Shown: positions 53,355-62,172 of the stretch, piece after piece
Layout: each line of letters opens with the position of its first letter
Position numbering within the stretch: the stretch's first letter is position 1
From: an uncultured Gammaproteobacteria bacterium
Lineage (GTDB): Bacteria; Pseudomonadota; Gammaproteobacteria; PS1; Pseudothioglobaceae
Direction of reading: 5' to 3'
Length of the DNA stretch: 64,000 bases
Assembly: GCA_913020715.1 (NCBI GenBank)
Contig: CAJVZH010000008.1
Coordinates: 19,502 to 83,501 of the forward strand
Made by a program: the position numbers and the translations under genes
Notes under the pieces: generated by a model
What the model saw: the letters and a program-made list of their open reading frames with translations, nothing else
What the model was told of the DNA's origin: nothing
Database searches by the model: none

Positions 53355-54222
53355 TGAGAATACTTAGGACGAGCTGTTCAAAGGTCATGCCTCTAGCTTT
53401 TGCTGCCATGGGTACAAGCGAGTGTGAGGTCATACCCGGCACGGTGTTGATTTCGAGCAAATAAGGGGTTTTGTCTTTGTCAATGATGAAGTCAACTCGC
53501 CCCCAACCTGCGGCACCAGTTGCGCGAAAAGCCTCCATTGCAATTGTTTGCAAGTAGGATTCTTCCTCATCGGTTAAATCGGCAGGGCAAAGGTACTCTG
53601 TGTTATCGCTAAAGTATTTCGAATCGTAATCGTAAAATTCAACATCAGAAATAATTTTCACGCTAGGTAGCGTCTCTCCATTAAGGATGCCAACAGTGTA
53701 TTCGCTGCCTTCGATCCAGTGTTCAATCAGCGCATCGCCATATTTCCATGCCAATTCAAGAGCATCATCCAACTCACTGGCATTGACTACTTTGCTGATA
53801 CCGATGCTAGACCCTTCTAGAATGGGCTTGACTGCCCATGGCAGGGGGATATCAACACTCTGTGGTGGGTTCACTTTGCTTGCAACAATGGATGGCGACA
53901 AGGGGAGAAGGTGTTGCTGCCAAACTTCTTTGGTAATTGCTTTATTCATGCATAAAGCTGAGGCGGAACTGTTGGAGCCAGTAAATGGAATGCCTTTGCT
54001 TTCTAAAAGAGATTGCATGTAGCCATCTTCACCGCCGCGACCGTGGAGTACGATAAAGGCCTTGTCAAACTCTTTTTCCCACAGTAGTTCAAGGTTGTCT
54101 TTCGTTAGGTCGAAAGCAAAGCAATCAACGCTGCTTGCCAAAAGCGCTTCATAAACCGCTTTACCACTTTTCAGTGAAATTTCCCTCTCGGCAGAATAGC
54201 CACCCATGAGTACTGCAATCAT
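53347..54222 (-). CDS. ddl: D-alanine-D-alanine ligase
   Basis: Makes the D-Ala-D-Ala dipeptide of peptidoglycan precursors. The 291-residue ATP-grasp protein has MGGYSAEREISLKSGKAVYEAL, LHGRGGEDGYMQSLLESKGIPFTGSN, the ATP loop KPILEGSSIGISKV, GRVDFIIDKDKTPYLLEINTVPGMTSHSL (metal-binding Glu and Asn), typical of DdlB. It overlaps murB and ftsQ. Confidence 0.96.
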   Translation of the reverse strand: MIAVLMGGYSAEREISLKSGKAVYEALLASSVDCFAFDLTKDNLELLWEKEFDKAFIVLHGRGGEDGYMQSLLESKGIPFTGSNSSASALCMNKAITKEVWQQHLLPLSPSIVASKVNPPQSVDIPLPWAVKPILEGSSIGISKVVNASELDDALELAWKYGDALIEHWIEGSEYTVGILNGETLPSVKIISDVEFYDYDSKYFSDNTEYLCPADLTDEEESYLQTIAMEAFRATGAAGWGRVDFIIDKDKTPYLLEINTVPGMTSHSLVPMAAKARGMTFEQLVLSILNG

Positions 54223-55052
54223 ATAATCACCAACTCCGGCTCAAGGGCGACATCGTACGTGTTTGCGACGGTAGTTTGGATGTGTTGAATAAGCTCTTCT
54301 ATATCTTGGGCAGTGGCAGAGTTTTGGTTGATAATAAAATTAGCATGCTTGTCAGAAACGCAAGCCCCACCAATGCAGAAGCCTTTTAAATTACAGCTCT
54401 CAATGAGCTTGGCGGCAAAATTATTATCAGGGTTTTTAAAGACACTGCCGCAACTTGGTAGCCCGATAGGCTGAGAAGCATTTCGTTTATCAAGTAAGTC
54501 ACGCGCTTCGATGTTTTTTTCGACTTGGTTAAAGTTAAACTCGGCGCTTACAAAAAATTCATCACAATGTTCTGCCTTAACGCTGCGATAAGCGATAGCA
54601 AAATCATCAGGCGATCGTTGTTGAATATTGCCGTTATTGTCAATTGTTGTAACGGAGGTGACATATTGCCAAATTTCTGAGCCAAAAGCACCTGCATTCA
54701 TTGCCAATGCACCGCCAACGCTTCCTGGGATGGCACTGAGAAATTCCGCGCCGTGCTTATTGTTTGCTCCTGCAAATCGGGAAAGCTTGGCAAGTGTTGT
54801 GCCGGCTTCTGCCGCTATTGTGCCATTGGTAAAATTAAGGCCTTTTAGGTGTTTGGTGTGTACGATCAGACCATCAAAGCCATTATCACGAATGAGTAAA
54901 TTACTCCCTAAGCCGATGAAAATAATCGTTTTTTTGTTTTTCTTTAAGTGGCTTGAGAGTTGACCAATATCGGTCGGCGCAAAGAATTCACTGGCAAGAC
55001 CACCCGCCCTCAGCGAGCAGTGTTTAGCCATTGGCTCTTCCATTAAAATCAT
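54219..55052 (-). CDS. murB: UDP-N-acetylenolpyruvoylglucosamine reductase
   Basis: An FAD enzyme that reduces the enolpyruvyl group to form UDP-MurNAc. The protein shows LRAGGLASEFFAPT, FIGLGSNLLIRDNGFDGLIVHTK, SAIPGSVGGALAMNAGAFGSEI, YRSVK, SCGSVFKNPDNNFAAKLIESCNLKG and KHANFIINQNSATAQDI. It is of the short type I class (about 280 residues). ATG 55052, three bases after the murC stop, is the likely start; a GTG at 55064 would overlap murC. It overlaps ddl by four bases. Confidence 0.95.
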   Translation of the reverse strand: MILMEEPMAKHCSLRAGGLASEFFAPTDIGQLSSHLKKNKKTIIFIGLGSNLLIRDNGFDGLIVHTKHLKGLNFTNGTIAAEAGTTLAKLSRFAGANNKHGAEFLSAIPGSVGGALAMNAGAFGSEIWQYVTSVTTIDNNGNIQQRSPDDFAIAYRSVKAEHCDEFFVSAEFNFNQVEKNIEARDLLDKRNASQPIGLPSCGSVFKNPDNNFAAKLIESCNLKGFCIGGACVSDKHANFIINQNSATAQDIEELIQHIQTTVANTYDVALEPELVII

Positions 55053-55054
55053 AC

Positions 55055-56470
55055 TTACTGACACCCAAAATGTTCGATCAATTCGTGCGGTATTTTATGA
55101 ACATCGCCAGCGCCTAATGTCAAAAGTATGTCTTCAGCCAAAACAACATTCGGTAGCACGTCGAGTATTTCTTGACTGCCGCCAAGCACAATTGGGTCAA
55201 TCGAACTTCTTTGTCGAATAGAATCGGCAAGCGCTGCGGACGTGACTTGATGAATGGGCGCTTCGTTTGCTGGATAAATATCCAATAAAATTAAAACATC
55301 TACTCGAGAAAGGCAACTAACGAATTCATTAAATAAATCTTTAGTGCGTGAGTAACGGTGCGGCTGAAAAATAACCACAAGGCGATTGGAAGTGAAGGTG
55401 TTTCTAAGTGTACTTAGCACGGCTGCTACTTCGTTAGGGTGGTGGCCATAATCGTCAAACAAGGGTACAGCATGGCCGTTAATTTTTATTTTATGGTGAT
55501 AGTCCAGTCGGCGGGCAACACCGCTAAAATTGTCTAACGCTGCCTGAATGACATCATGCGGAATCTCAAGCTCAATGGCAACGGCAATGGCCGCGAGCGC
55601 ATTAAGAATATTGTGTTTGCCAATTAAGTTTAGGGTGACAACAAAATCTTGCTGATGTTTTTTGCACGCCACATCAAACGTCATTTTCATTTTATTTTGA
55701 ACAACATTAGACGCCTGCACGTCAGCATCATCGCTAAAACCATAACCCAAAACAGGGCGATGAATCTTTTTCAAAATATCTTGTACGCCTTGGTCGTCTA
55801 CACAAACAACACAAACTCCGTAAAAAGGCAGGTTGGAGGTAAAGCTAACAAAGGCATTGGTTAGATTGTCGTAATTGTGTTCATAGGTCTCCATGTGATC
55901 TTCGTCAATATTGGTAATTACACTAAGCATCGGCTGTAAGTGCAAAAATGAGGCGTCACTCTCATCGGCTTCCGCCACTAAATAATCACTTTTTCCCAAT
56001 TTGGCATTCATGCCAGTGGCATTGAGAATGCCACCAATAATATAAGTTGGATCAAGTTTTGCTTCACTCAAAATATGAACGATAAGGCTGGTTGTGGTTG
56101 TTTTTCCATGGGTTCCGGCAACTGCAATGCCAAAGCGAAAACGCATCAACTCGGCCAACATTTCAGCGCGAGGTACAATCAGCAGGTGATTCTCTTTGGC
56201 AGCTTCCAGCTCTGGATTGTTTTTTGAAATAGCAGAAGAGACAACAACCGCTTGCTTGCCGGTGATATTCTCGGCTTTTTGACCGTACATTACTTCACAG
56301 CCTAATTTCTCAAGGCGCTTAGTCACAGCATTGGGCTGCAAATCAGAGCCTGAAATTTCATAGCCTAAGTTATTCAGAACCTCAGCAATGCCACTCATGC
56401 CTGTACCACCGATACCGATGAAGTGAATTTTTTGTATTTTTGATCGTGTAGGAATATCTATTAATTTCAT
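55055..56470 (-). CDS. murC: UDP-N-acetylmuramate-L-alanine ligase
   Basis: Adds L-alanine to UDP-MurNAc. The 471-residue Mur ligase has IHFIGIGGTGMSGIAEVLNNLGYEISGSD, the ATP loop VAGTHGKTTTTSLI, AEADESDASFLHLQP, NIDEDHMETYE, DDYGHHPNEVAAVL, and FQPHRYSRTKDLF. It begins within the last codon of ispF (ATGA overlap) and is followed by murB, 2 bp after its stop. murG and ftsW, normally just upstream, are missing. Confidence 0.97.
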   Translation of the reverse strand: MKLIDIPTRSKIQKIHFIGIGGTGMSGIAEVLNNLGYEISGSDLQPNAVTKRLEKLGCEVMYGQKAENITGKQAVVVSSAISKNNPELEAAKENHLLIVPRAEMLAELMRFRFGIAVAGTHGKTTTTSLIVHILSEAKLDPTYIIGGILNATGMNAKLGKSDYLVAEADESDASFLHLQPMLSVITNIDEDHMETYEHNYDNLTNAFVSFTSNLPFYGVCVVCVDDQGVQDILKKIHRPVLGYGFSDDADVQASNVVQNKMKMTFDVACKKHQQDFVVTLNLIGKHNILNALAAIAVAIELEIPHDVIQAALDNFSGVARRLDYHHKIKINGHAVPLFDDYGHHPNEVAAVLSTLRNTFTSNRLVVIFQPHRYSRTKDLFNEFVSCLSRVDVLILLDIYPANEAPIHQVTSAALADSIRQRSSIDPIVLGGSQEILDVLPNVVLAEDILLTLGAGDVHKIPHELIEHFGCQ

Positions 56471-56943
56471 TTTTTGCTAACGGTAATAATGGTTAATGCC
56501 TGAATACCCTCACCTCTACCAAAGGCTGTCAAACTTTCTCCTGTAGTGGCGGTAATACCAACATCGCTGGTGCTAATTTTGCATAGCTCAGCAATATTGC
56601 TTTTCATTTTCTCGATTTGAGGCGATATTTTTGGCTCAAGGCACTCCAATGAAATTGCAATGTGCTCGATTTGCCAATCGTTCAAATCATCAAGCGCACA
56701 CTGCAAGTATTTGCAAGAATCTGTAATTCCTCGCTGGCAAAGCTCGTCTGCGACTTTTCCTAAAATATTTCTGCCGGTGATGCTGGAGATTGCGTTAGTT
56801 AAAGAGTGCAAAACAACATCGGCATCACTATTCCCTCTCAGGCCTTTTTCGTACTCGAATGTAACACCCGCCAAGATTAGCGCCTTTCCTAACCCAGGCT
56901 CAAAGGCGTGAGAGTCTTGACCAAGTCCCGTTTTAATTTTCAT
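56467..56943 (-). CDS. ispF: 2-C-methyl-D-erythritol 2,4-cyclodiphosphate synthase
   Basis: Fifth step of the MEP isoprenoid route. The 158-residue trimer subunit has GLGQDSHAF (metal Asp and His), LILAGVTFEYEKGLRGNSDADVVLHSLTNAI, and the C-terminal GITATTGESLTAFGRGEGIQALTI. It overlaps ispD by 11 bp and murC by 4 bp. The link between the MEP genes and the wall cluster is not usual in E. coli. Confidence 0.95.
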   Translation of the reverse strand: MKIKTGLGQDSHAFEPGLGKALILAGVTFEYEKGLRGNSDADVVLHSLTNAISSITGRNILGKVADELCQRGITDSCKYLQCALDDLNDWQIEHIAISLECLEPKISPQIEKMKSNIAELCKISTSDVGITATTGESLTAFGRGEGIQALTIITVSKK

Positions 56944-57640
56944 TGTTGCTGTCTATGTAGTAGTTAGCTAATTGCAAATCGCCAGTAACCGTAATTTTGA
57001 TATTATTTTTTGAACCCAAGACAACTTTAATTTTGCCACCGATCTGCGCAACCGCCTCGGCTTCGTCGGTAATGTGACTGTTGTTGCTAATCACATTTTC
57101 TAGCGCCTTAACCAGTACCCCAAATTTAAACATTTGCGGTGTTTGCGCTTGAAACAAGCCCTCTCTATCAACGGTTTGTTGCACCTCGGCGTTATCAGCG
57201 AGTTTTAACGTATCCACCACAGGTGTTGCTAAGATGCCGCCGTCAACTCCATGCCTTAATTCGTTGATAAGTGATTGAACGTCGCTCGCTTTAACGCAAG
57301 GCCTGACAGCATCGTGTACCAACACCCAGTCGTCTTCATTGGCAAATTCCGATAAAGTATTCAGGGCGTTTAATACAGAATGAAAGCGCTCTTGACCGCC
57401 TTCAGTTATGGCCAACATTTTTCCATGTTTTTGATAAGCGGAAGTGTGGAAGTGCTCGTCGTCTTGAGGTATGGCAACGACACAACCAAGAATGTCATCC
57501 ATCTTAAGCAGTGTTTTTAGACTTTGGTCGAGGATACTCAGGCCATTTTCAAGTTTCAAATACTGTTTTGGCATACTTGCCTTCATGCGCGAACCGCCGC
57601 CACTGGCTGGAATAATTAAGAAACAATTATTATCTGGCAT
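56933..57640 (-). CDS. ispD: 2-C-methyl-D-erythritol 4-phosphate cytidylyltransferase
   Basis: Third step of the MEP isoprenoid route: couples MEP to CTP. The 235-residue protein has the nucleotide-binding FLIIPASGGGSRMKASMPKQYLKL, GGQERFHSVLNAL, DDWVLVHDAVRPCVKASDVQSLI and TDEAEAVAQIGGKIKVVLGSKNNIKITVTGDL. It follows ftsB by 16 bp, the ftsB-ispD-ispF order also found in E. coli. Confidence 0.96.
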   Translation of the reverse strand: MPDNNCFLIIPASGGGSRMKASMPKQYLKLENGLSILDQSLKTLLKMDDILGCVVAIPQDDEHFHTSAYQKHGKMLAITEGGQERFHSVLNALNTLSEFANEDDWVLVHDAVRPCVKASDVQSLINELRHGVDGGILATPVVDTLKLADNAEVQQTVDREGLFQAQTPQMFKFGVLVKALENVISNNSHITDEAEAVAQIGGKIKVVLGSKNNIKITVTGDLQLANYYIDSNNEN

Positions 57641-57656
57641 GGGGGTTTAATAATTC

Positions 57657-58034
57657 CTATTCAGGCTCTGTATTGATAGGCTTTATTATAGACACTTCAT
57701 GACTCTTATCCCCCTCAACAATTGCATTGATTTGATAGTAAGTTTCACCGTCTTTAACCAGTCCATATTTATAACGCGCTCGAGACTCTATCAAGATTAA
57801 GTCGTCATCAAGGTAGTTGTTAATTTGCTGGGATAAGACTTGGTTTTCCTTTTGAATTCTACCGTTATCAGCAATGATGTTATCGATTGTATTTTGTCGA
57901 TCGTGAATCACCATCGGAAAGTCGTTAATCCAAATATTTTGCCTAAAAAGAGCGATAAAAATGACTGCAAATACAAACGTGAACTTGTACTTAATAATGA
58001 ATCCAATAATGCCTTGTTGAGACTCGAAAGCCAT
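57657..58034 (-). CDS. ftsB: Cell division protein FtsB
   Basis: A small bitopic divisome protein that forms a complex with FtsL and FtsQ. The 125-residue sequence has one membrane helix (KYKFTFVFAVIFIALFRQNIWI), a coiled coil (RQNTIDNIIADNGRIQKENQVLSQQINNYLDDD) and the family end LILIESRARYKYGLVKDGETYYQI. It is longer than E. coli FtsB because of an extra N-terminal 20 residues and a C-terminal tail. It directly follows the RDD gene and precedes ispD. Confidence 0.9.
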   Translation of the reverse strand: MAFESQQGIIGFIIKYKFTFVFAVIFIALFRQNIWINDFPMVIHDRQNTIDNIIADNGRIQKENQVLSQQINNYLDDDLILIESRARYKYGLVKDGETYYQINAIVEGDKSHEVSIIKPINTEPE

Positions 58035-58427
58035 TTATTTTTTGGTTGATTGTAGGTAAGTTTTTGAAAAGTAATCGTGCAGTGGTAGTCTGTCTTTGTT
58101 GAACAGCGGAAAGATGAAGCACGCTAGAGACAAGGGTGCCAGTATGAATCTAACCAGTGATTGTGCGTAAGTAATGCTTTTTCTGTCAGCCTGCATAATC
58201 TCAAATTTCCACGCCTTCATCCCAAGTGTTTGTCTGCCTTTAGCCCATGATAGCGCAAAATAGCCATAAGTTAGCACCAGCATTAGCAAGAAAAAAAGTG
58301 GGCTCTTTGTGCCATCTTGAATAACAATAACGACAAAAAGACCAATGCAAAAAACCAGTGAAAACACTAAGAAAAAATCATAGGTGATGGCGCCTAATCG
58401 GCTGACAAGTGAGATGTTTGATTTCAT
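58035..58427 (-). CDS. RDD-family membrane protein
   Basis: A 130-residue RDD protein with three hydrophobic segments (ITYDFFLVFSLVFCIGLFVVIVI, LFFLLMLVLTYGYFALSWA, FILAPLSLACFIFPLFNKDRLPLHDYFSKTYL). The marks are RLGAITYDFFLVFSL (the RDD aspartate position), KGRQTLGMKAWKFEI and LPLHDYFSKT. The family is often linked to transport of unknown solutes. It lies one base before the ftsB start and 2 bp after the M23 gene. Confidence 0.85.
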   Translation of the reverse strand: MKSNISLVSRLGAITYDFFLVFSLVFCIGLFVVIVIQDGTKSPLFFLLMLVLTYGYFALSWAKGRQTLGMKAWKFEIMQADRKSITYAQSLVRFILAPLSLACFIFPLFNKDRLPLHDYFSKTYLQSTKK

Positions 58428-58429
58428 AC

Positions 58430-59239
58430 TTACAGTAACAATAATTCAGGGTTAATAGCCACTTGATTCAGAAAGACACCCCAATGAAGGTGTGGACCCG
58501 TTGAGCGACCAGTCGTGCCAATTTTACCTAACTCCTGCGCCTTTCGTAAGGTCTGACCCTCAATTACGTTGACTTCACTCAGATGGCTATAGCTGCTGAG
58601 CAGTCCTTGGCCGTGATCAATAAACACTGTTTTTCCCAGATAATAAAAATCGTAAACAAGGATAACTCGACCGGAGGCGCTGGCATTGACTGGTGCGCCT
58701 AAAGTGTTGGCAATATCGAGACCGATATGTGGCAAGCCTTTTTCGCCATTATAATACCGGTTAACGCCAAATACGCTCGTTAACCGGCCATTGGTTGGTG
58801 AGACGAAATAACCCTTGCTTAATGGTTGCTTACTGAAAGTTTTACGCGTCTTGGCGAACAGTGCCTTTTCGGTTTTAATTCGCACACTGCTCGAATCTTG
58901 GTTATCGCTAACGTTAACACTTGTCTCGAAATATTCATCTGGGTAGTTTTGATTGACAACCTCTATAAAAGCGTAGCCCCCCTCGTTGCCTTGGATAGTG
59001 ATACGCTTGCTGCCGGGCTTTGTCATCAAAGGCAGGCCAATTAGCGCTTGATATTTATTTTCGTCTAGAGATTGAACATAAAGTGGCACATTGCCATAAA
59101 AGGCTTTGGGATTGATTTGCTTTGATTCAAAGGTAATTTGTGCGATACCACCTGGCGTTGAATCGATTGTTACGCTGATATTGGCCCAAAGTAGGGTTGG
59201 TAGTAATAATAAAAAACAACTAACTGTCTTTTTTATCAT
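58430..59239 (-). CDS. Secreted M23 metallopeptidase
   Basis: A periplasmic peptidoglycan endopeptidase or its regulatory relative, 269 residues. A signal peptide (MIKKTVSCFLLLLPTLLWA) is followed by a beta-rich domain and the M23 domain with the zinc ligands in LPHIGLDIA (His, Asp) and GPHLHWGVF (HxH). All appear intact, so it should be catalytic. The start at 59239 gives the signal peptide; a longer frame reaches far into xseA. It overlaps xseA by 20 bp. Confidence 0.9.
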   Translation of the reverse strand: MIKKTVSCFLLLLPTLLWANISVTIDSTPGGIAQITFESKQINPKAFYGNVPLYVQSLDENKYQALIGLPLMTKPGSKRITIQGNEGGYAFIEVVNQNYPDEYFETSVNVSDNQDSSSVRIKTEKALFAKTRKTFSKQPLSKGYFVSPTNGRLTSVFGVNRYYNGEKGLPHIGLDIANTLGAPVNASASGRVILVYDFYYLGKTVFIDHGQGLLSSYSHLSEVNVIEGQTLRKAQELGKIGTTGRSTGPHLHWGVFLNQVAINPELLLL

Positions 59240-60620
59240 AAACCTTTGAAAGAAGTTTGCCTTGATGGAGTGTGGTGCTGATGACGTCACCGACGTTGAT
59301 TTCATTTCCGACCTGAACGACAGATCCTTGTTCATTATGGGTAATACTATAGCCGCGGGATAAAGTAGATAGTGGTGAGAGTATGTGCAATGCTTTTGCT
59401 TGACTGCCTAGCTTAGAAGAGTGCTCAGCGAACGAATGCGCCATATTTTGATGCAATTGGGTATTAAGGTGTTTGAGTTCGCTTTTGAATAGATCGGAAT
59501 ATTTAGCGCCAACTTTAAGTAGTCGTTCGTGCGCAAGCTTACTTTGTTCGATTTTATAAGTAATAAATCGTGCGGGCGAGCGTTGGTGAAGTTCGTTATT
59601 GAGTGCCTTCAATTTGGCTTGATTTAAGGTTTTTAGTGTCTTAATGGCTCGAGTCAACCTTGCCTCTGCTTCATCCAGTCTTTGCGCCTTGCGCTGCAGT
59701 TCTTGGCTGGGATCAATAATTCTTAGCTGCAGCTGTTGTAATAAGAATTGATTTTTTTCAAGTGATTGGCCCAAAGTGCTGGCCAAGTTTCGTTTGAGTT
59801 TTGCTAATTGATTTAGAAGTTCAATTTTATCAGGCGTTACCAATGCTGCAGCCGCACTCGGTGTCGGCGCTCTTGCGTCGGCGACAAAATCGGCAATGGT
59901 GGTGTCGGTTTCATGTCCAATGGCGCTTATAACTGGCTTTTTACAGGCGAAAATTGCCCTGGCAAGGCTCTCTTCGTTAAATGCCCAAAGATCCTCCATT
60001 GAGCCACCACCGCGCGCCAGGATGACTACATCAGAGCGCTTGTCAGTCTCGGCCATTTGCAATGCTTTGATAATTTGCAGGTGGGCGCCATCCCCCTGCA
60101 CCAGAGTATCGTAGAGTTTGATCTTGGCAAAAGGGTAACGTTTATTGAGCACATTGACAATATCGTGAATAACGGCGCCATTTGCCGACGAAACAACAGC
60201 AATAGAGTTAACTAAGGTTGGCAGAGGCTTCTTGTGTTCTGCATTAAACAAACCCTCTGCTCGTAGTTTGTTTTTTAATTGGTCAAAAGCCAGCTGAAGA
60301 TTGCCAATACCAGCAGGTTCAAGTTGTTGCACAATCATTTGAAAATCACCACGTGCTTCGTAAACCGTGGGCGCACCCCTAAGGATGACAGACATGCCGT
60401 TTTCAAGAGCAAATTTGAGTTTTCGTTGGTTAAGTCGAAACAGCGCACAGCGGATAGAGCCGCGCTCGTCTTTTAGTGAAAAATACCAATGTCCCGAAGA
60501 AGGTCTTGATAAGTTTGAGATCTCACCTTGTACCCAGCAGTGAGGGATATTGTGTTCAACGGTGCGGCGGCAAAGTCCTAGGAAGTCTGAAACGCTGTAA
60601 ATTTCATCTAGGTTAAACAT
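59220..60620 (-). CDS. xseA: Exodeoxyribonuclease VII large subunit
   Basis: The single-strand exonuclease VII catalytic subunit, 466 residues. It has the OB-fold (IYSVSDFLGLCRRTVEHNIPHCWVQGEISNLSRPSSGHWYFSLKDERGSIRCALFR), the catalytic core with AVVSSANGAVIHDI and ILARGGGSMEDLWAFNEESLARAI, IGHETDTTIADFVADARAPTPSAAAAL, and a long coiled-coil region. I start at the ATG at 60620 (MFNLDEIYSV); upstream frame residues overlap smr. xseB is not in the window. Confidence 0.95.
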   Translation of the reverse strand: MFNLDEIYSVSDFLGLCRRTVEHNIPHCWVQGEISNLSRPSSGHWYFSLKDERGSIRCALFRLNQRKLKFALENGMSVILRGAPTVYEARGDFQMIVQQLEPAGIGNLQLAFDQLKNKLRAEGLFNAEHKKPLPTLVNSIAVVSSANGAVIHDIVNVLNKRYPFAKIKLYDTLVQGDGAHLQIIKALQMAETDKRSDVVILARGGGSMEDLWAFNEESLARAIFACKKPVISAIGHETDTTIADFVADARAPTPSAAAALVTPDKIELLNQLAKLKRNLASTLGQSLEKNQFLLQQLQLRIIDPSQELQRKAQRLDEAEARLTRAIKTLKTLNQAKLKALNNELHQRSPARFITYKIEQSKLAHERLLKVGAKYSDLFKSELKHLNTQLHQNMAHSFAEHSSKLGSQAKALHILSPLSTLSRGYSITHNEQGSVVQVGNEINVGDVISTTLHQGKLLSKVYDKKDS

Positions 60621-61107
60621 CGGCTTTAAGGCAAACAAAAACGGCGCCGGTGCCACCATCTTTTTGTGGGCATGAGCAAAAGGCCAGTACTTGCGGGTGC
60701 TGCTTAAGGTAACTCACCACTTGCGATTTTATGATCGATAGGCCTTGGTTCGAGTGGTAGCCCTTACCGTGGATTATTTGAATAAAGCGCTCATCACGAT
60801 GGTAGTGCAGAAATTTGGATAACGACTGACAAGTCTCTTCCACAGTTTGCCCATGGAGGTCAAGACTTGGTGCATACTCAAGATTTCCTTGCTTCATTTT
60901 TTTAATGGTTTTTGGCGACATGCCGTCTTGTGCGTAACTAACAACTTCTGAGCCAGAAATGTTTGCTTCCGACAAATAACTGTAGGCCTCAAATGGCTCT
61001 GCAAAATGTGTGGTTGTTGATTTCGGTTCTTGGTTGCCGTCTTTGTCGATTGGCATCTGCTTATCAATCGAACTTCTGAATAACGATTTGTCGTTTTCGC
61101 TAACCAT
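60613..61107 (-). CDS. Smr-domain protein (SmrA/YdaL-like)
   Basis: A 164-residue protein with the MutS2-related Smr domain: LDLHGQTVEETCQSLSKFLHYHRDERFIQIIHGKGYHSNQGLSIIKSQVVSYLKQHPQVLAFCSCPQKDGGTGAVFVCLK. The LDLHG and HGKG motifs are intact, as in Smr endonucleases. The N-terminal half is polar. First gene of the long operon; its 3' end overlaps xseA by 8 bp. Confidence 0.9.
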   Translation of the reverse strand: MVSENDKSLFRSSIDKQMPIDKDGNQEPKSTTTHFAEPFEAYSYLSEANISGSEVVSYAQDGMSPKTIKKMKQGNLEYAPSLDLHGQTVEETCQSLSKFLHYHRDERFIQIIHGKGYHSNQGLSIIKSQVVSYLKQHPQVLAFCSCPQKDGGTGAVFVCLKADV

Positions 61108-61126
61108 TGTTTAAGTAAATACCATG

Positions 61127-61155
61127 CATAAAAAAAGCCCTCGCTAGAGGGCTTT
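61127..61155 (-). terminator. Rho-independent terminator of rpsT
   Basis: A perfect stem, AAAGCCCTC (61134-61142) with loop GCTA and GAGGGCTTT (61147-61155). On the minus strand the hairpin is followed by a run of seven T (61130-61136). It ends the rpsT transcript and separates it from the smr-ftsQ operon. Confidence 0.9.
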
Positions 61156-61223
61156 ATTATAGCAACGAATGTGCTATTGAATTGCTATCCTGATGGTTTT
61201 ATCAGTCAGTAATTAGGTGTTTC

Positions 61224-61484
61224 TTAAAGTGCTTTAATCTGTGCAACAAGGCGAGACTTTCTTCTCGCTGCTTGGTTCTTATGCATTAGACCTTTGCTAA
61301 CCGCTTGGTCAACATTTTTTTGCATTGATGCATAACCGGTTTGTGCTTCTTCTTTGTTGCCAGCTTCAATCGCGTAAGTTACTTTCTTAATAAAAGTACG
61401 TACTTTAGCTCTGATTTGAGAGTTGTGCTTGTTGCGTTTAACTGCTTGTCTTGCGCGTTTTTTAGAACCTGCTGAATTGGCCAT
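61224..61484 (-). CDS. rpsT: 30S ribosomal protein S20
   Basis: An 86-residue small-subunit protein that binds 16S rRNA. The sequence MANSAGSKKRARQAVKRNKHNSQIRAKVRTFIKKV, and the C-terminal VSKGLMHKNQAARRKSRLVAQIKAL, are canonical. It is a single-gene transcript bounded by a good promoter at 61521-61549 and a hairpin terminator. murJ, often its neighbour, is absent. Confidence 0.98.
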   Translation of the reverse strand: MANSAGSKKRARQAVKRNKHNSQIRAKVRTFIKKVTYAIEAGNKEEAQTGYASMQKNVDQAVSKGLMHKNQAARRKSRLVAQIKAL

Positions 61485-61520
61485 ATTATCTTTAATTAAA
61501 GGTAAATTACAAAACGATAG

Positions 61521-61549
61521 ATTATAAAGTCTTAGTTGGGTTTATGCAA
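61521..61549 (-). promoter_or_regulatory. rpsT promoter
   Basis: On the minus strand TTGCAT (61549-61544) and TATAAT (61526-61521) are spaced by 17 bp and lie 37 bp before the rpsT start. A consensus -10 and ideal spacing make this one of the best promoters in the window. Confidence 0.7.
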
Positions 61550-61566
61550 GCATTAGTTTTGCGTGC

Positions 61567-62172
61567 TTAGGCCTCAAGAGAGTTGATAGTTTGTAAAGTT
61601 TTCTTCTTATTGAGTGCCAAGTGCCAAGTCTTGCCACCCAAGGACTTCCATAATGACGCTGCACGTATGCCTGCCAATAATAACGCTCTAATGTTGTTCG
61701 CGGTATGCTGGTTGCTTAGATAGATTTGCTCACCTTTGACCATAACCGTTGGATTAAGACTACCCAGTGTGTTTTTATAGAGTTCTGCCAGTCTGGCGAT
61801 TGAGTTGGCATGGTGGATTTCGAAAAACTCTTGTTTGTTGATAAAGGCAATCTCGGTCGAGATTTTTGTTAATAATTGACTTTGTTTCATTAATTTCTTT
61901 TCAAGATTGATCAAAGAAATAGCGTAAAGCGCGATGTTTTGTACACTTTTCGTTTTTGAATCCAAGAGTGTTTTTAGAGAATTAAGGCCAACTTTTAAAT
62001 CCTCTGGCGACTTAAAAATATCCTCAATTTGAGTGCTTTGATTAACAATACTGCCAAGACTTGCTCGATTTCCCCGTGAATCGCATTGACCGGTAGAGGC
62101 TAGCTGATGAACCAATGCCGTGCTTTGCAGTAAGCTCGCTAATGCCAAAGTTTGTTGATGATGATTACTCAT
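61567..62172 (-). CDS. hflD: High frequency lysogenization protein HflD homologue
   Basis: A 201-residue helical, membrane-associated protein known in E. coli for binding phage lambda CII. The family profile is present: [66 protein letters not shown], and [47 protein letters not shown]. The start at 62172 overlaps the mnmA stop by 8 bp. The mnmA-hflD order is standard in gammaproteobacteria, which shows that the 3' part of mnmA is native. Confidence 0.93.
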   Translation of the reverse strand: MSNHHQQTLALASLLQSTALVHQLASTGQCDSRGNRASLGSIVNQSTQIEDIFKSPEDLKVGLNSLKTLLDSKTKSVQNIALYAISLINLEKKLMKQSQLLTKISTEIAFINKQEFFEIHHANSIARLAELYKNTLGSLNPTVMVKGEQIYLSNQHTANNIRALLLAGIRAASLWKSLGGKTWHLALNKKKTLQTINSLEA

